A stretch of 44,657 nt of DNA from a virus: IMG/VR virus record IMGVR_UViG_3300042307_000516, positions 1 to 44,657 of that record, one strand, 5' to 3'. Made by a program: the position numbers and the translations under genes. Position 1 is the first letter of the stretch. Each line of letters starts with the position of its first letter. Positions 32,525-40,756 of this stretch are shown piece by piece. The notes under the pieces are model-generated. The model did no database searches. It was not told where the DNA came from and saw only the letters and a program-made list of their open reading frames with translations.

Positions 32525-33479
32525 CTTGAGGCCACAACCTAAATGGGATCTGGTGCAACCAGCTAAACCCGTTTACATTAACAACCCTAAAGAACCCAAG
32601 AAGGTTAAGTCCAAGCAAAAGGTCTGGGTAGTCTTACCTGACCCACAAATTGGCTACCGTCATATTGACAATCAGTGGTTGCCATTTCACGACGAGGGCG
32701 CTATAGATGTAGCGCTTCAAATTACTAACTGGCTTTACCATAACGATCGCGTCGATGGTGTGATCAACCTAGGTGACTTCCTAGATTTACCAAGCCAAGG
32801 TCGCTTTGAACAAGAAGCTGCTTTCGCCGGTACGACTCAGGCAGCATTTGATAGAGGTCATAAGTTCTTGCAAGAGCAACGAGCTGCAGCTGGCCCTAAC
32901 GCTGAGATTGTTTTGATTGAAGGTAATCACGATCGCAGACTTGAGAAATTTATTATGATCAACGCTGCTAGCGCGTGGGGGCTCAAGCGAGCTAACATGG
33001 AAGAGCTGCCAGTAATGAGCATCCCTTATCTACTTAGACTTGATGAGATCGGAGTACAGTACATTGATGCCTACCCAGCGGGAGCCTATTGGCTTACTGA
33101 TAGTCTCAGGGCCATTCACGGAACAAAAGCAAGGTCAAACGGATCAACAGCAGCCGCTTACACCAACGCAGACCCACACATCTCAACCATCTTCGGACAT
33201 TCCCACAGACTTGAAATTCAGTCCAAGACAGTCTTTAACCGTGACGGATCTATTAAATCAGTCGCCGTCAGTCCGGGCTGCTTATGTCGAGTTGATGGAG
33301 CGGTTCCTAGCGTTAATGGATCCACAAACATTGACGGAACTTCGGCCAGGTACTACGAGAACTGGCAGAACGGAATTTTAATCGTAACAATCGAAGACGA
33401 GAAGCCTTACTTTGAGTTAGTGCAGATTAACGATAGCGTGGCTTACTTCAGAGGACAGAAGTTTAAATCTACTTTGTAG
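32514..33479 (+). CDS. Calcineurin-like metallophosphoesterase
   Basis: 321 aa, GTG start with AGGTG upstream. All family motifs are present: D43-P-Q45 (motif I, Gln where His is more usual), GDFLD with D88, GNHDR at 137-141, H202 in AIHG, and GHSH at 228-231. These bind two metal ions for phosphoester hydrolysis. In phages such enzymes occur as nucleases, phosphatases or host-interaction factors; the substrate cannot be read here. It is last in the rightward block, with a hairpin terminator directly at its stop. Confidence 0.88.
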   Translation: MLNDLRPQPKWDLVQPAKPVYINNPKEPKKVKSKQKVWVVLPDPQIGYRHIDNQWLPFHDEGAIDVALQITNWLYHNDRVDGVINLGDFLDLPSQGRFEQEAAFAGTTQAAFDRGHKFLQEQRAAAGPNAEIVLIEGNHDRRLEKFIMINAASAWGLKRANMEELPVMSIPYLLRLDEIGVQYIDAYPAGAYWLTDSLRAIHGTKARSNGSTAAAYTNADPHISTIFGHSHRLEIQSKTVFNRDGSIKSVAVSPGCLCRVDGAVPSVNGSTNIDGTSARYYENWQNGILIVTIEDEKPYFELVQINDSVAYFRGQKFKSTL

Positions 33480-34086
33480 CGTCCTCAACACGACGCTTTT
33501 CAGCTTCTAATAGCTCTTGAGTAGTGGCCTTTGTAACGGCGTCATGCGCCTCGTACGCGCCCTCAGGCACAAAAGGTAGAGTCTGATCAGGGCGCTCGCC
33601 ATAATGCGGGTCATTGACTCCGTGCCAAGTGTTGTGACAATATGAGCAGATCCGGTGAACGTTACCCGGGGCATTGTTCATTGTGTTCTTATCTGGCCCG
33701 TGATGCCTATCTGTAGCAGCTCTGCCAATACAGCCAACGATTGGCACTACGCCACCGCCAGCAAACTTTAAGTTAGCCCACTCGCAGATCATTCCAACCT
33801 CGATAGGGTACATTTCTGCAGCACGCTTACGGCCGGTTGAGATCGGATCTTTATAGCTACCAATGTCTTTTGTGCCACCGTAGCCATCTTCAATGTAACC
33901 TGTGTCGGCTAAGGAAGCTGGGCCTGAAAGGGTAAGCGACCCAGCCTCCTTAACCTCTCCGGTAGGGGAGAAGACTAACCCGCCACCACAGCAGCAAGCT
34001 CCATCGAAGTCTTCTTCCCAAGCTTTTTCACATTCATTGCAAAATCCAGATCTGCAAAGGTAGCAGAACTCATCGCCAATACTCAT
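33469..34086 (-). CDS. HNH endonuclease-like protein
   Basis: 205 aa from ATG at 34086; a GTG one codon earlier (34089) is possible. The N-terminal 35 residues are Cys-rich (FCYLCRSGFCNECE, then ACCCGGG), likely a zinc knuckle. The HNH core is at about 118-157: ATDRHHGPDKNTMNNAPGNV then HRICSYCHNTWHGVN, with DRHH (126-129), N142, H144, C147/C150 and H151/N152/H155. It may nick or cut DNA, possibly in packaging or replication. It overlaps the primase-helicase by 17 bases and converges on the metallophosphoesterase. Confidence 0.78.
   Translation of the reverse strand: MSIGDEFCYLCRSGFCNECEKAWEEDFDGACCCGGGLVFSPTGEVKEAGSLTLSGPASLADTGYIEDGYGGTKDIGSYKDPISTGRKRAAEMYPIEVGMICEWANLKFAGGGVVPIVGCIGRAATDRHHGPDKNTMNNAPGNVHRICSYCHNTWHGVNDPHYGERPDQTLPFVPEGAYEAHDAVTKATTQELLEAEKRRVEDATK
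33478..33500 (+). terminator. Terminator after the metallophosphoesterase
   Basis: AGCGTC (33478-33483) pairs with GACGCT (33492-33497) around an 8-nt loop, followed by TTT. It sits across the stop codon and within the 3' end of the convergent HNH gene, so it serves the rightward transcript. Confidence 0.6.
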
Positions 34087-36556
34087 CACGGTCTTCTTTC
34101 TCGACGATAGATTCAGTTGACATGGCTAAGTTAACCAATTCAACACCAGTAAACATTCTAATGCCTGCTGTATCAGTCTCGCCCACGTTTAGGCGTGATC
34201 TGATCTCACGGGCTATGGCGTTCTGGGTAATAAACTTCTCACCATTATCAATACACCAGTCACGGTAAGCGTTGAAGACTGAAGTCTTTGTCGCGGTACC
34301 AGTTGCAGCAAGAACTAGGCGCTCATCAATAAACTTAGCAATGTGATCTTCTTCGTGACGGTAAGTCAATGTTGCCAACCTAATCGACTCAGGCTCGTTA
34401 AAGCCTTGAGTGGTGACACGTACAGCGCCATCTACCATCCACTGCAAGATTCCAGCACCTTCTTTATCAACCATTAGTTGAGCAAAGTTCTCGCGACGCT
34501 TCTCGCTAGGGATAGTGATGTTGAAGTCAATCTTACGTAGTCTTCTCCAGAAGCCATCACCACCAGACTTTACAGCTGGTAGGTGGTTAACGGCTAGGAA
34601 CAGCGTATGCGTAGGCTTGAAGTCAAAGAAGTTCTGATTCATAAACCGAGCTGACAGCGTGTCGCCACCAGTTAGCATCTTGACTCGCGACTCATTAAAT
34701 TTTCCATCCGGACGGGTCTCAGAGGCCATGGCAAAGCGAACGCCACGCAACCGAGCGATCTCAGTAGGGTGTGTCGTGTTGCTTGCATCCAGCAAGAAGT
34801 TCTCAGGCATGGTTGCAGCGTAATCGCCTAGGATCCCTGCTACTACATCTAGGAGGGTTGATTTACCGTTCGCTCCCGATCCGACAAGCACTGGAAGCAC
34901 GTGGAACCTCGAGTCTCCGAAGAGTGAGGCGCCAAGCAATTCTTGCAGATACGCAATTCTTTCAGGGTCTTGGAGTACGTCTTTGAGAAAGGTATCCCAG
35001 AGAGGAGTGTCAACCTTACTTGGAGATACAGTCGTCTGGCGCGTGACAAGATCAACCCTACGATCTGCCTCACGTATCTCACCCGTCTGTAAATTAACAA
35101 TCCCCTTTGGTGTGCAGAGGTCGTTCGGCTGGGAGTCCATCTCGAGAGCTTGTACCTGGACTTCTGGATCTGTGCCTGCGATCGTAATGGCATTGACTAT
35201 CCTATCTTTGTTAACGGAAGACTGCGCCCATTTGACTTGATCATCGTTCGCAGGTGTTTGTACAATAAATTCAGCAGCGTCGATAGCTGCTTGATACAGT
35301 GCCTTCTCTTTATCCTGAACGAAGCGTCCACCATCCCAGCGGAACCATCCAAGATCAGGCACAAACTTATAATGTCCTTGATTGAAGTAGACTAGGCGAC
35401 GTGCATTAGCCGAGTCAGTGCGTCCATAAGTTCCGTAGCTAGCCCTGTAGACCTCGACAAGTTGATCGAAGTCAAAATCCTGATTAGCTGATGGCTCCCC
35501 AAGGACGCTGGTCGGGTCGCCTAAGAAAAAATCTGAGTGCTTGTGCCTACGTAGTTCTTGCTCAAGCTTGTCAGAAGTAAATGTTTCTACCTTTGCTACT
35601 GCCCACTTGTTAGCGCCTTGGATTTCTCCTTGATGCATTTCACGCTTAGGGGCAAGTGTTAAGAAGTACTTAAACCTTTCTGATACTAGGCCAAACAATT
35701 CTTCATAGGTAGCTTCAGTAATGCAACCATTTCGGTGCGAGGCATTGATCAACACTAACTGCTGTAGTAGCCAGCCGTGTCGAGACTTAGGTGCTCCGTT
35801 GGTCGGCCTAACGCCTGCAAATAGGGATGGGGTGAATTGGCAGTCATGGGCCGCAAACTCCCATTCGCTAGCCCCTGAGATCAGCTCGTACTCACCCGGC
35901 ATTGAGGCTTCTCCGCTAATGCCGTGAGCTACTAGCACATCATTAATCTCATCGATTGTAATCGGACGCCAGTTATCGTGCAGTACTGTTACTACCGGTA
36001 CTGGGTTCTCTGCATCCTTGAAGTTGCGAGATCCCGGAACACGGAAGATCCTTGGTAGATCAAATACGCTGTCGAGCTGAATGTTTTGTGATGCAGCTAA
36101 GAACTTGCAGAATGCTCCCCAGCGATTCAATACACCGGTTGCAAGTGCGTTGTCCATGTGATCATCTTCGATTGCCCAGTAAGGCTGAATGCCGTGGCCT
36201 GAGTAAACAGTTGCTGTTGGTCCAACACCGATTACATCGGTGATCAACTGAACAAAGTCACGTGCAGCTTTAACTGATCCAGCTCCGCCGTCTTTGTAAT
36301 CAATGTCAATGTATACAGCAGCTAACCTCTCAATGTCTCTGGCCATTGCGCGACCGTTAACTGATGATGGGTTAATCTCAAACCATATATTGTTATCAAG
36401 CGCGTCAAGCGCTGAGATAACTGAGTCGGCAAGATCAACCTTAATTGTCTTGGCCATAAACTTTTGCTTAGATGACTGGTAAGCGATAGTTACGTTGTCG
36501 TCCGGCGACCTGCCTAATCTTTCGAGAAGGTCTTTAAATTGGGATGATGAGTCCAC
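34070..36556 (-). CDS. Primase-helicase (AEP-like N-terminus, SF3/D5 helicase)
   Basis: 828 aa, GTG start with SD AAAGGA. An archaeo-eukaryotic-type primase signature lies in the N-terminus: VYIDIDYKD (D84, D86) and VYSGHGIQPYWAI (H121). The D5-type region follows, and the SF3 helicase has Walker A GSGANGKS at 559-566, acidic Walker B in FAMASE (E612), motif C with N657 in FLAVNHLP, and arginines R671/R672. It unwinds and primes phage DNA. No phage DNA polymerase is seen, so the host polymerase is probably recruited. It follows the ssDNA-binding-like gene after a hairpin. Confidence 0.88.
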   Translation of the reverse strand: MDSSSQFKDLLERLGRSPDDNVTIAYQSSKQKFMAKTIKVDLADSVISALDALDNNIWFEINPSSVNGRAMARDIERLAAVYIDIDYKDGGAGSVKAARDFVQLITDVIGVGPTATVYSGHGIQPYWAIEDDHMDNALATGVLNRWGAFCKFLAASQNIQLDSVFDLPRIFRVPGSRNFKDAENPVPVVTVLHDNWRPITIDEINDVLVAHGISGEASMPGEYELISGASEWEFAAHDCQFTPSLFAGVRPTNGAPKSRHGWLLQQLVLINASHRNGCITEATYEELFGLVSERFKYFLTLAPKREMHQGEIQGANKWAVAKVETFTSDKLEQELRRHKHSDFFLGDPTSVLGEPSANQDFDFDQLVEVYRASYGTYGRTDSANARRLVYFNQGHYKFVPDLGWFRWDGGRFVQDKEKALYQAAIDAAEFIVQTPANDDQVKWAQSSVNKDRIVNAITIAGTDPEVQVQALEMDSQPNDLCTPKGIVNLQTGEIREADRRVDLVTRQTTVSPSKVDTPLWDTFLKDVLQDPERIAYLQELLGASLFGDSRFHVLPVLVGSGANGKSTLLDVVAGILGDYAATMPENFLLDASNTTHPTEIARLRGVRFAMASETRPDGKFNESRVKMLTGGDTLSARFMNQNFFDFKPTHTLFLAVNHLPAVKSGGDGFWRRLRKIDFNITIPSEKRRENFAQLMVDKEGAGILQWMVDGAVRVTTQGFNEPESIRLATLTYRHEEDHIAKFIDERLVLAATGTATKTSVFNAYRDWCIDNGEKFITQNAIAREIRSRLNVGETDTAGIRMFTGVELVNLAMSTESIVEKEDRDEYWR

Positions 36557-36585
36557 GATATCCTTTCAAAATTCAATGGAGAAGC

Positions 36586-36619
36586 GCGGGTGCCCGGAAG
36601 AGGAGGACCGGACACCCGC
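36586..36619 (-). promoter_or_regulatory. 12-bp hairpin between ssDNA-binding-like gene and primase
   Basis: GCGGGTGCCCGG (36586-36597) pairs with CCGGACACCCGC (36608-36619) with one G-T pair in the minus-strand RNA and a 10-nt loop. No T-tract follows on the minus strand, so it is more likely an mRNA-processing, stabilising or attenuating element than a terminator. Confidence 0.6.
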
Positions 36620-36648
36620 TAGTATCTTGACGTCTAGAGAGAGAGGGA

Positions 36649-37275
36649 CTAGAAGGTCAAGACGTTTTGTACTGCAGTAACTGATACACCGAGGTTCTCG
36701 GCAATCTCTTCTGCAGTGAAACCATTAGACTGCAATGTCTCAGCGACCTTGGTCTGCTTTGCATCTAGTGTTTCAACTTTACCACCCTTTACTGGCGTTG
36801 CGCCAGATGCAAGGAGGGCATCAACTGCTGAGTTTGACTTAGCAGCTGATAGCTCAATGCCGTAAAGCTTCACGTCATTGTAGCGAGGGTTCTTTGCAGG
36901 CTTGGTGCCAACTAGCGTGATCTTAAAGTTAGATCCGATCTCTAGCTTGGTCAAGCCCTTACGCTTTAGTTCTTCTTTCGCGGCTGTCAACTTCTGACCA
37001 AATAGGAATACACGGCGCTCGCCAGTATCCTCATCATCTGTTGCATCCTTGTAATCGGTGTCAAGTGTGACCTCGATCTGCAGCTTAGGCTTGCCGTCGT
37101 CCCAGAATTCTAGCTTGGTTGGGTCGTCGTAGTTGCGTACCTGTACTGTGCGAAGGCCAATGATGGTTCCTTCGTATGAGTCTCCAACATTAAAATCCTT
37201 AAAGGATAGTGACTTGGAGCCACCGCCGGCTAGTAAATCATCGACGGTAGGTAGTGCCTCGTTGAATTCATTCAT
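36649..37275 (-). CDS. ssDNA-binding-like protein with C-terminal HTH
   Basis: 208 aa. The core about 20-130 is OB-fold-like: NVGDSYEGTIIGLRTVQVRN, WDDGKPKLQIEVTLDTDYKD, GERRVFLFGQKL, then GSNFKITLVGTKPAKNPRYN. This plan is common in actinophage genes placed beside a Cas4-like nuclease and usually taken to bind ssDNA. The last 40 residues look like an HTH (VAETLQSNGFTAEEIAENLG then VSVTAVQNVLTF). Role in replication or recombination is inferred from neighbours. SD AAGGAAA. Confidence 0.65.
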   Translation of the reverse strand: MNEFNEALPTVDDLLAGGGSKSLSFKDFNVGDSYEGTIIGLRTVQVRNYDDPTKLEFWDDGKPKLQIEVTLDTDYKDATDDEDTGERRVFLFGQKLTAAKEELKRKGLTKLEIGSNFKITLVGTKPAKNPRYNDVKLYGIELSAAKSNSAVDALLASGATPVKGGKVETLDAKQTKVAETLQSNGFTAEEIAENLGVSVTAVQNVLTF

Positions 37276-37301
37276 TATAGTTTCCTTAGTTTTTTAGTTT
37301 G

Positions 37302-38051
37302 TCAAATCAGTGACGAGATGTCACCGTCTGTTTGCTCATAGCGTCGGCAACTAAAGCAGAAACCTGCCTTCGGTGCTTTCTCTATGACTTTCTCCCAACC
37401 CACTAGCTCAGCAGCATCGATCATCGATTCGAGCTGTGCTAGTGATTCGAGAGCAAGACTTTGGTTATAACGTAGGAGTACTACTTGAGCCTCTTCTAGT
37501 TTTCCTTCACGTGGTAAGAATGTTAGAGATACGTGCGTAACTTTGTAGCCCTTTTGTACCCATCCATAGCCATATAACATTGCCTGCACTCGGTACTGAT
37601 CTTTGATCTTACCTCGGGCCGCATCTGCTAAAGCTGTCTTACCAACAACCTTCCAATCATTCACAACTCCGGTCCAACCAGCGTTGCCAGTCGATGCGTA
37701 CATGTCACATGATCCGGAGAGTTCAAGATCTTTGTAGCTGTGTACGTGTAAACGATTCTCAAGTAAGTAATCAAGTGGCCAGCGCTCGCGAAAGCCGTGC
37801 TCAAGTGCGTCGTGTACTGCAGTACCGATAAACGGATACCATGCACCATCAGGATTGCGAGGAGTAAGTGCGAGCTTGCGAGCGATGCACTTCTTGCAGT
37901 CCATGCCAACTTCGCTGATACCAATTTGGATCTGCTTAGATCTCTCAGAAATAAATAGCTCTGGGATTCTTCTCATCCATGTATGTGCAGTCTCGATTGC
38001 TTTTGCATCGGTACTGTCTTCAACACTGTCAATCAGTTTTACTGTCGCCAA
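37302..38051 (-). CDS. Cas4/RecB-like PD-(D/E)XK exonuclease
   Basis: 249 aa, TTG start with a perfect AGGAGG. Nuclease motifs: GTAVH (76-80, H80), D116 in SGSCDMY, D132-x-K134 in VVNDWKVV, and QYRVQAMLYGYGW (Q152, Q156). Cys pairs C52/C55 and C232/C235 flank the nuclease, as in Cas4-type Fe-S or metal-bound exonucleases. It probably resects dsDNA ends for phage recombination or host DNA degradation. No cas1/cas2 is nearby. Its start overlaps the helicase end by 23 bases. Confidence 0.83.
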   Translation of the reverse strand: MATVKLIDSVEDSTDAKAIETAHTWMRRIPELFISERSKQIQIGISEVGMDCKKCIARKLALTPRNPDGAWYPFIGTAVHDALEHGFRERWPLDYLLENRLHVHSYKDLELSGSCDMYASTGNAGWTGVVNDWKVVGKTALADAARGKIKDQYRVQAMLYGYGWVQKGYKVTHVSLTFLPREGKLEEAQVVLLRYNQSLALESLAQLESMIDAAELVGWEKVIEKAPKAGFCFSCRRYEQTDGDISSLI

Positions 38052-39543
38052 GTGGGGCCTCCTCTAATCTGCCAGTCAAGTGCTGGACTACTTTACGACT
38101 GAAGTCTACTCCTCTAGCTCCATCTAGCAAGGAGCGAGTGGTTAGTCGGCGTGTCGTGGACACCTCGGCTATGGCTGTGTCGATGGTGGCCCGAGATAGC
38201 AGGTGCCAAATCGAGACCTTGTGCATGTTAGAGGCACGGTGTACTCGGTCCTCAATCTGCTCTAGCTTGTCTGGGTCGTATGGTAGGTCAATCATTATTA
38301 GATCGTCAGCCGTGTCAAGTGTGATACCAACACCCATAGATCCGGATAGCAATACAACCCTGAGTGGGTCGTTCGGGTCTTGAAACCTTCGCTGTACATC
38401 TGCTCGTTGCGTTGCGCTAAGATCACCGGTGAGCAACTCAGCGTGAACATTATGCTCAGCTAACTTACGCTGGAACCATTTCAATGTCTTGACATATTGC
38501 GATGCGAGTACAACCTTGCCGTTGAGTCCTAGGTCCTCCATGTAGCCACGCTCAGCCATCCATTCCAATAACCAATCAAGCTTGCTTGATTCTTCTCCTG
38601 CATATGTTGCAAGCTGTCGAGCAATTGTTGAGAATACCAATAACGATGTCGGTGACTCATCATTCATTGCTTCTGACTGTGCCTTTCTATATTCTTCTCG
38701 ATGTGCCTTGCTAAGTGGTAGCTCAATAAAGTGATACGACTTAGGCGGTAGCTCCGGTAGCACTTCTTCTTTGGTGCGCCTGATCATCAAGTCCTTGTCA
38801 AGCTGTGCCCAATCGTAAGGTCTCTTGAGTGTGCCAATCTTTTTTACTGTGCGCGTGCGCGAGATCTTCTGGTCATAGACATTGAACTTATCTTCAATCC
38901 ATTTCCAGTGCGAACTAGGTAGGTGCGATGGTGCCATAAACTTCATCGTGCCGTATCGGTACTCAAGCTTGCCTCGGTCAGGCGTACCTGAGATTGCTAT
39001 CTTGAATGCAGTTGCATTGTCGTGCACCTTAAGCTTGCTAAGTCCACGCCAGAAGTTTGTAGTCGTGTTGGGCTTGACTACTGGTAACACTAGGTGAGAC
39101 TCATCAATCGCGATTGCACTCCAGTAAGGATCTTGCAGTGCAGGGATCTTTGCGCCCTTCTTGGTATGTGCTAGTGCGTCGTGATTAGCTACTACGATTA
39201 TCGGTTGGGTACCCTCGTCGGCGAGTGCCGAAGATAGTTTCTCCTGCTTCTTCTGACTCGAGCCACTCGATAAATCGATTACTTGTACGTTCGGATACCG
39301 AGGTATCACGAAGCGTTCTATAGTGTCGATCCACGCCGTTCTTGCATTGACAACCGGCGTTAGTATCAGTATCGCGTTGCTGTCGTTCGGGTTGTATAGA
39401 TCCGCTAGCTCGAATGACGCCAGCACCTCTAGTGTCTTCCCCAGCCCGGGCTGATCCGCTAATAAGATCCTCCGTTGTTTTTCCATCCGCGTCGCGGCTT
39501 CTCGTTGATAAGGGTAAAGTACTTCCTGATAAATCGATTCCAA
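38029..39543 (-). CDS. SNF2-family DNA helicase/translocase
   Basis: 504 aa. Q-like motif LYPYQREAATRM, Walker A DQPGLGKT (30-37), DESH box at 147-150, ISGTP (185-188) motif III, SQY (348-350) motif IV-like, LLSGSMGVGITLDTADDLIM (398-417) motif V and QIEDRVHRA (429-437) motif VI. It is a superfamily-2 ATPase acting on dsDNA in replication or recombination. The start is TTG at 39543 with SD GGAGAG; the next ATG would lose the Q-like motif. It starts inside the long 3' half of the 39185-39739 ORF. Confidence 0.9.
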   Translation of the reverse strand: MESIYQEVLYPYQREAATRMEKQRRILLADQPGLGKTLEVLASFELADLYNPNDSNAILILTPVVNARTAWIDTIERFVIPRYPNVQVIDLSSGSSQKKQEKLSSALADEGTQPIIVVANHDALAHTKKGAKIPALQDPYWSAIAIDESHLVLPVVKPNTTTNFWRGLSKLKVHDNATAFKIAISGTPDRGKLEYRYGTMKFMAPSHLPSSHWKWIEDKFNVYDQKISRTRTVKKIGTLKRPYDWAQLDKDLMIRRTKEEVLPELPPKSYHFIELPLSKAHREEYRKAQSEAMNDESPTSLLVFSTIARQLATYAGEESSKLDWLLEWMAERGYMEDLGLNGKVVLASQYVKTLKWFQRKLAEHNVHAELLTGDLSATQRADVQRRFQDPNDPLRVVLLSGSMGVGITLDTADDLIMIDLPYDPDKLEQIEDRVHRASNMHKVSIWHLLSRATIDTAIAEVSTTRRLTTRSLLDGARGVDFSRKVVQHLTGRLEEAPLGDSKTD

Positions 39544-39739
39544 AATCTCTCTCCAATTTCGATTCGTATGAGTCTGCTATATCTTTTGATAGGTACGTTA
39601 GTGTCTGAATGTATTTGTCTTGTGTCATATCTTTGGTCCCTCGAGCCGACTCAAAAAAGTCAAGCGCGTCCATCAGCCCAAAGATCCAAGCATCGTGCTC
39701 TTTGTCGGTATCTAAATACCTTGGTTCTAAGTTAGGCAT
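39185..39739 (-). CDS. Hypothetical protein with 359-nt overlap into the helicase gene
   Basis: 184 aa as read. The first 70 residues (LEPRYLDTDKEHDAWIFGLM, then DALDFFESARGTKDMTQDKY) look like a normal acidic helical protein. The remaining 115 residues overlap the helicase in another frame and are Arg/Ser/Thr/Gly-rich, as expected of a shadow. Either the overlap is genuine, the C-terminal part is tolerated, or a frameshift error removed an earlier stop. The start overlaps the whiB end by 8 bases. No family recognised. Confidence 0.55.
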   Translation of the reverse strand: MPNLEPRYLDTDKEHDAWIFGLMDALDFFESARGTKDMTQDKYIQTLTYLSKDIADSYESKLERDFGIDLSGSTLPLSTRSRDADGKTTEDLISGSARAGEDTRGAGVIRASGSIQPERQQRDTDTNAGCQCKNGVDRHYRTLRDTSVSERTSNRFIEWLESEEAGETIFGTRRRGYPTDNRSS

Positions 39740-40034
39740 TCTTACTCCATATCTCTTTGCGGTCGTTGTAGCTCATGCCACCCCATATGCCATCTTCTTC
39801 TCGATGTCTAATTGCATATGTTGCGCACATGGTAAGCACTGGGCAACTCTGGCATGCTTTCTTAGCCATCTTTGCATCCATTGCAGCTGTTCCGGTGCCT
39901 CCCTCAGGGAAGTATAGATCCGGTGCTTGTCTGCAAGGGATCTGCCCTGCTACATCATCAATTGCATTGTTCAAGTCAAGCCATTCGCGCATCTGTTGAT
40001 TCACGCTATAGTTTCTAGCTTTCTGTATTCCCAT
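39732..40034 (-). CDS. whiB: WhiB-family transcriptional regulator
   Basis: 100 aa. The four Fe-S cysteines C34, C61, C64 and C70 have the family spacing (C-x26-C-x2-C-x5-C), followed by the DGIWGG turn (81-86) and a basic end (DRKEIW). WhiB proteins are found in Actinobacteria and their phages; they bind a 4Fe-4S cluster and the principal sigma factor to change promoter choice. It therefore marks the host phylum and could redirect host RNA polymerase. SD GAGGA about nine bases upstream; the gene sits at the end of the Cys-rich run of the early operon. Confidence 0.93.
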   Translation of the reverse strand: MGIQKARNYSVNQQMREWLDLNNAIDDVAGQIPCRQAPDLYFPEGGTGTAAMDAKMAKKACQSCPVLTMCATYAIRHREEDGIWGGMSYNDRKEIWSKNA

Positions 40035-40233
40035 TTTGTTCGTCCTCTTTCTTTAGCCATGTGTAATATTCGTCCGGTAGGTACTCGTTGGGCTTACCGT
40101 AGTAAGATCCTTCGATGGTCGCGCAGAATAAACATAAGATCTGGTCGCGATATATAACTGTGTCTTCGCCCTTGATTATTTGGTCGCAAGACATGCATAA
40201 GTAATCCTCATTCTTGTGATTCAAAGTACTCAT
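40015..40233 (-). CDS. Small zinc-ribbon protein (72 aa)
   Basis: The start at 40233 gives MSTLNHKNEDYLCMSCDQII; an in-frame start at 40314 exists but lies deep in the previous gene. Cys pairs C-M-S-C and C-L-F-C, 21 residues apart, form a typical zinc ribbon. The C-terminal half is acidic/aromatic (YLPDEYYTWLKKEDEQNG). It overlaps both neighbours (26 bases upstream, 20 bases into whiB). Probably a DNA- or protein-binding early factor; not recognised. Confidence 0.65.
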   Translation of the reverse strand: MSTLNHKNEDYLCMSCDQIIKGEDTVIYRDQILCLFCATIEGSYYGKPNEYLPDEYYTWLKKEDEQNGNTES

Positions 40234-40387
40234 CTGCTTTCTGCTCTTTGTATGCTTCATATTGTGAGTCGCAGTCGCATGACCGGTCACAAATTGAGCA
40301 ATACGATGGGTCATTGTAGTTGCATTCTTCTAAGCTCCCGCAGTCTTCTTCATTCATTCCGCAGTAGCTACATAGTGCCTCAGCCAT
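40208..40387 (-). CDS. Cys-rich small protein (59 aa)
   Basis: The ATG at 40387 has SD GAGGAAG; a longer frame from 40414 adds a basic stretch without SD. Nine Cys in 59 residues: CSYCGMNEEDCGSLEEC then CSICDRSCDCD. Probably binds two zinc ions. Similar dense Cys patterns occur in small actinophage genes near whiB. Function unknown. Confidence 0.65.
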   Translation of the reverse strand: MAEALCSYCGMNEEDCGSLEECNYNDPSYCSICDRSCDCDSQYEAYKEQKADEYFESQE

Positions 40388-40523
40388 TGTCTTCCTCTTT
40401 CTTCTCTTCTTCATGTTTAGGGCATTCGCTTACGCGCTTGCCACACTTATTGCACACTGGTAAATAAATATCATTCACGTACCTGAGTGATCCTTCACTT
40501 TCTTTTATCCAAACGTATGTCAT
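40380..40523 (-). CDS. Small CxxC protein (47 aa)
   Basis: Read directly: ATG at 40523 (4-nt overlap with the previous stop), TGA at 40382-40380 (8-nt overlap with the next start). Begins MTYVWIKESEGSLRYVNDIY, with C-N-K-C and a third Cys in VSECPKHEE, then an acidic/Lys tail. A likely single zinc-knuckle protein. Confidence 0.65.
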   Translation of the reverse strand: MTYVWIKESEGSLRYVNDIYLPVCNKCGKRVSECPKHEEEKKEEDNG

Positions 40524-40756
40524 CTTATGTCCTCCCATGGATCGTATTCTTTTGCTGGATGTTCAGGTACGCTAAACCCGATTGACGATCTTTCTAACTC
40601 GCCGGGGCTACCGTGCACTGCTTGTATCTCTTTGTTCTCTGGCTTGCAACTGTGATTAGATCTCCAAGCCTTGATCGATGCAAGGGCGTTAGGGAGAGGC
40701 GCGTCGTTGATTTCCATCTCAGCTCCACAACTACACTTCTCCCTAACGCTTGGCAT
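40520..40756 (-). CDS. Zinc-ribbon-like early protein (78 aa)
   Basis: Pattern C-S-C-G-A-E-M-E-I near the N-terminus, then AWRSNHSC (W-R-x-x-H-x-C). This C-x-C...W...H-x-C arrangement is a recurring small actinophage/actinobacterial ribbon. The C-terminal part is acidic and Pro-rich (SVPEHPAKEYDPWEDIR). It overlaps the previous gene by one base (TAATG). Function unknown. Confidence 0.65.
   Translation of the reverse strand: MPSVREKCSCGAEMEINDAPLPNALASIKAWRSNHSCKPENKEIQAVHGSPGELERSSIGFSVPEHPAKEYDPWEDIR

Noticed and set aside
37302-38051. Cas4-like gene as part of a CRISPR-Cas system
   Set aside because: No cas1, cas2, effector gene or repeat-spacer array occurs; solo Cas4-like nucleases are common phage recombination enzymes.
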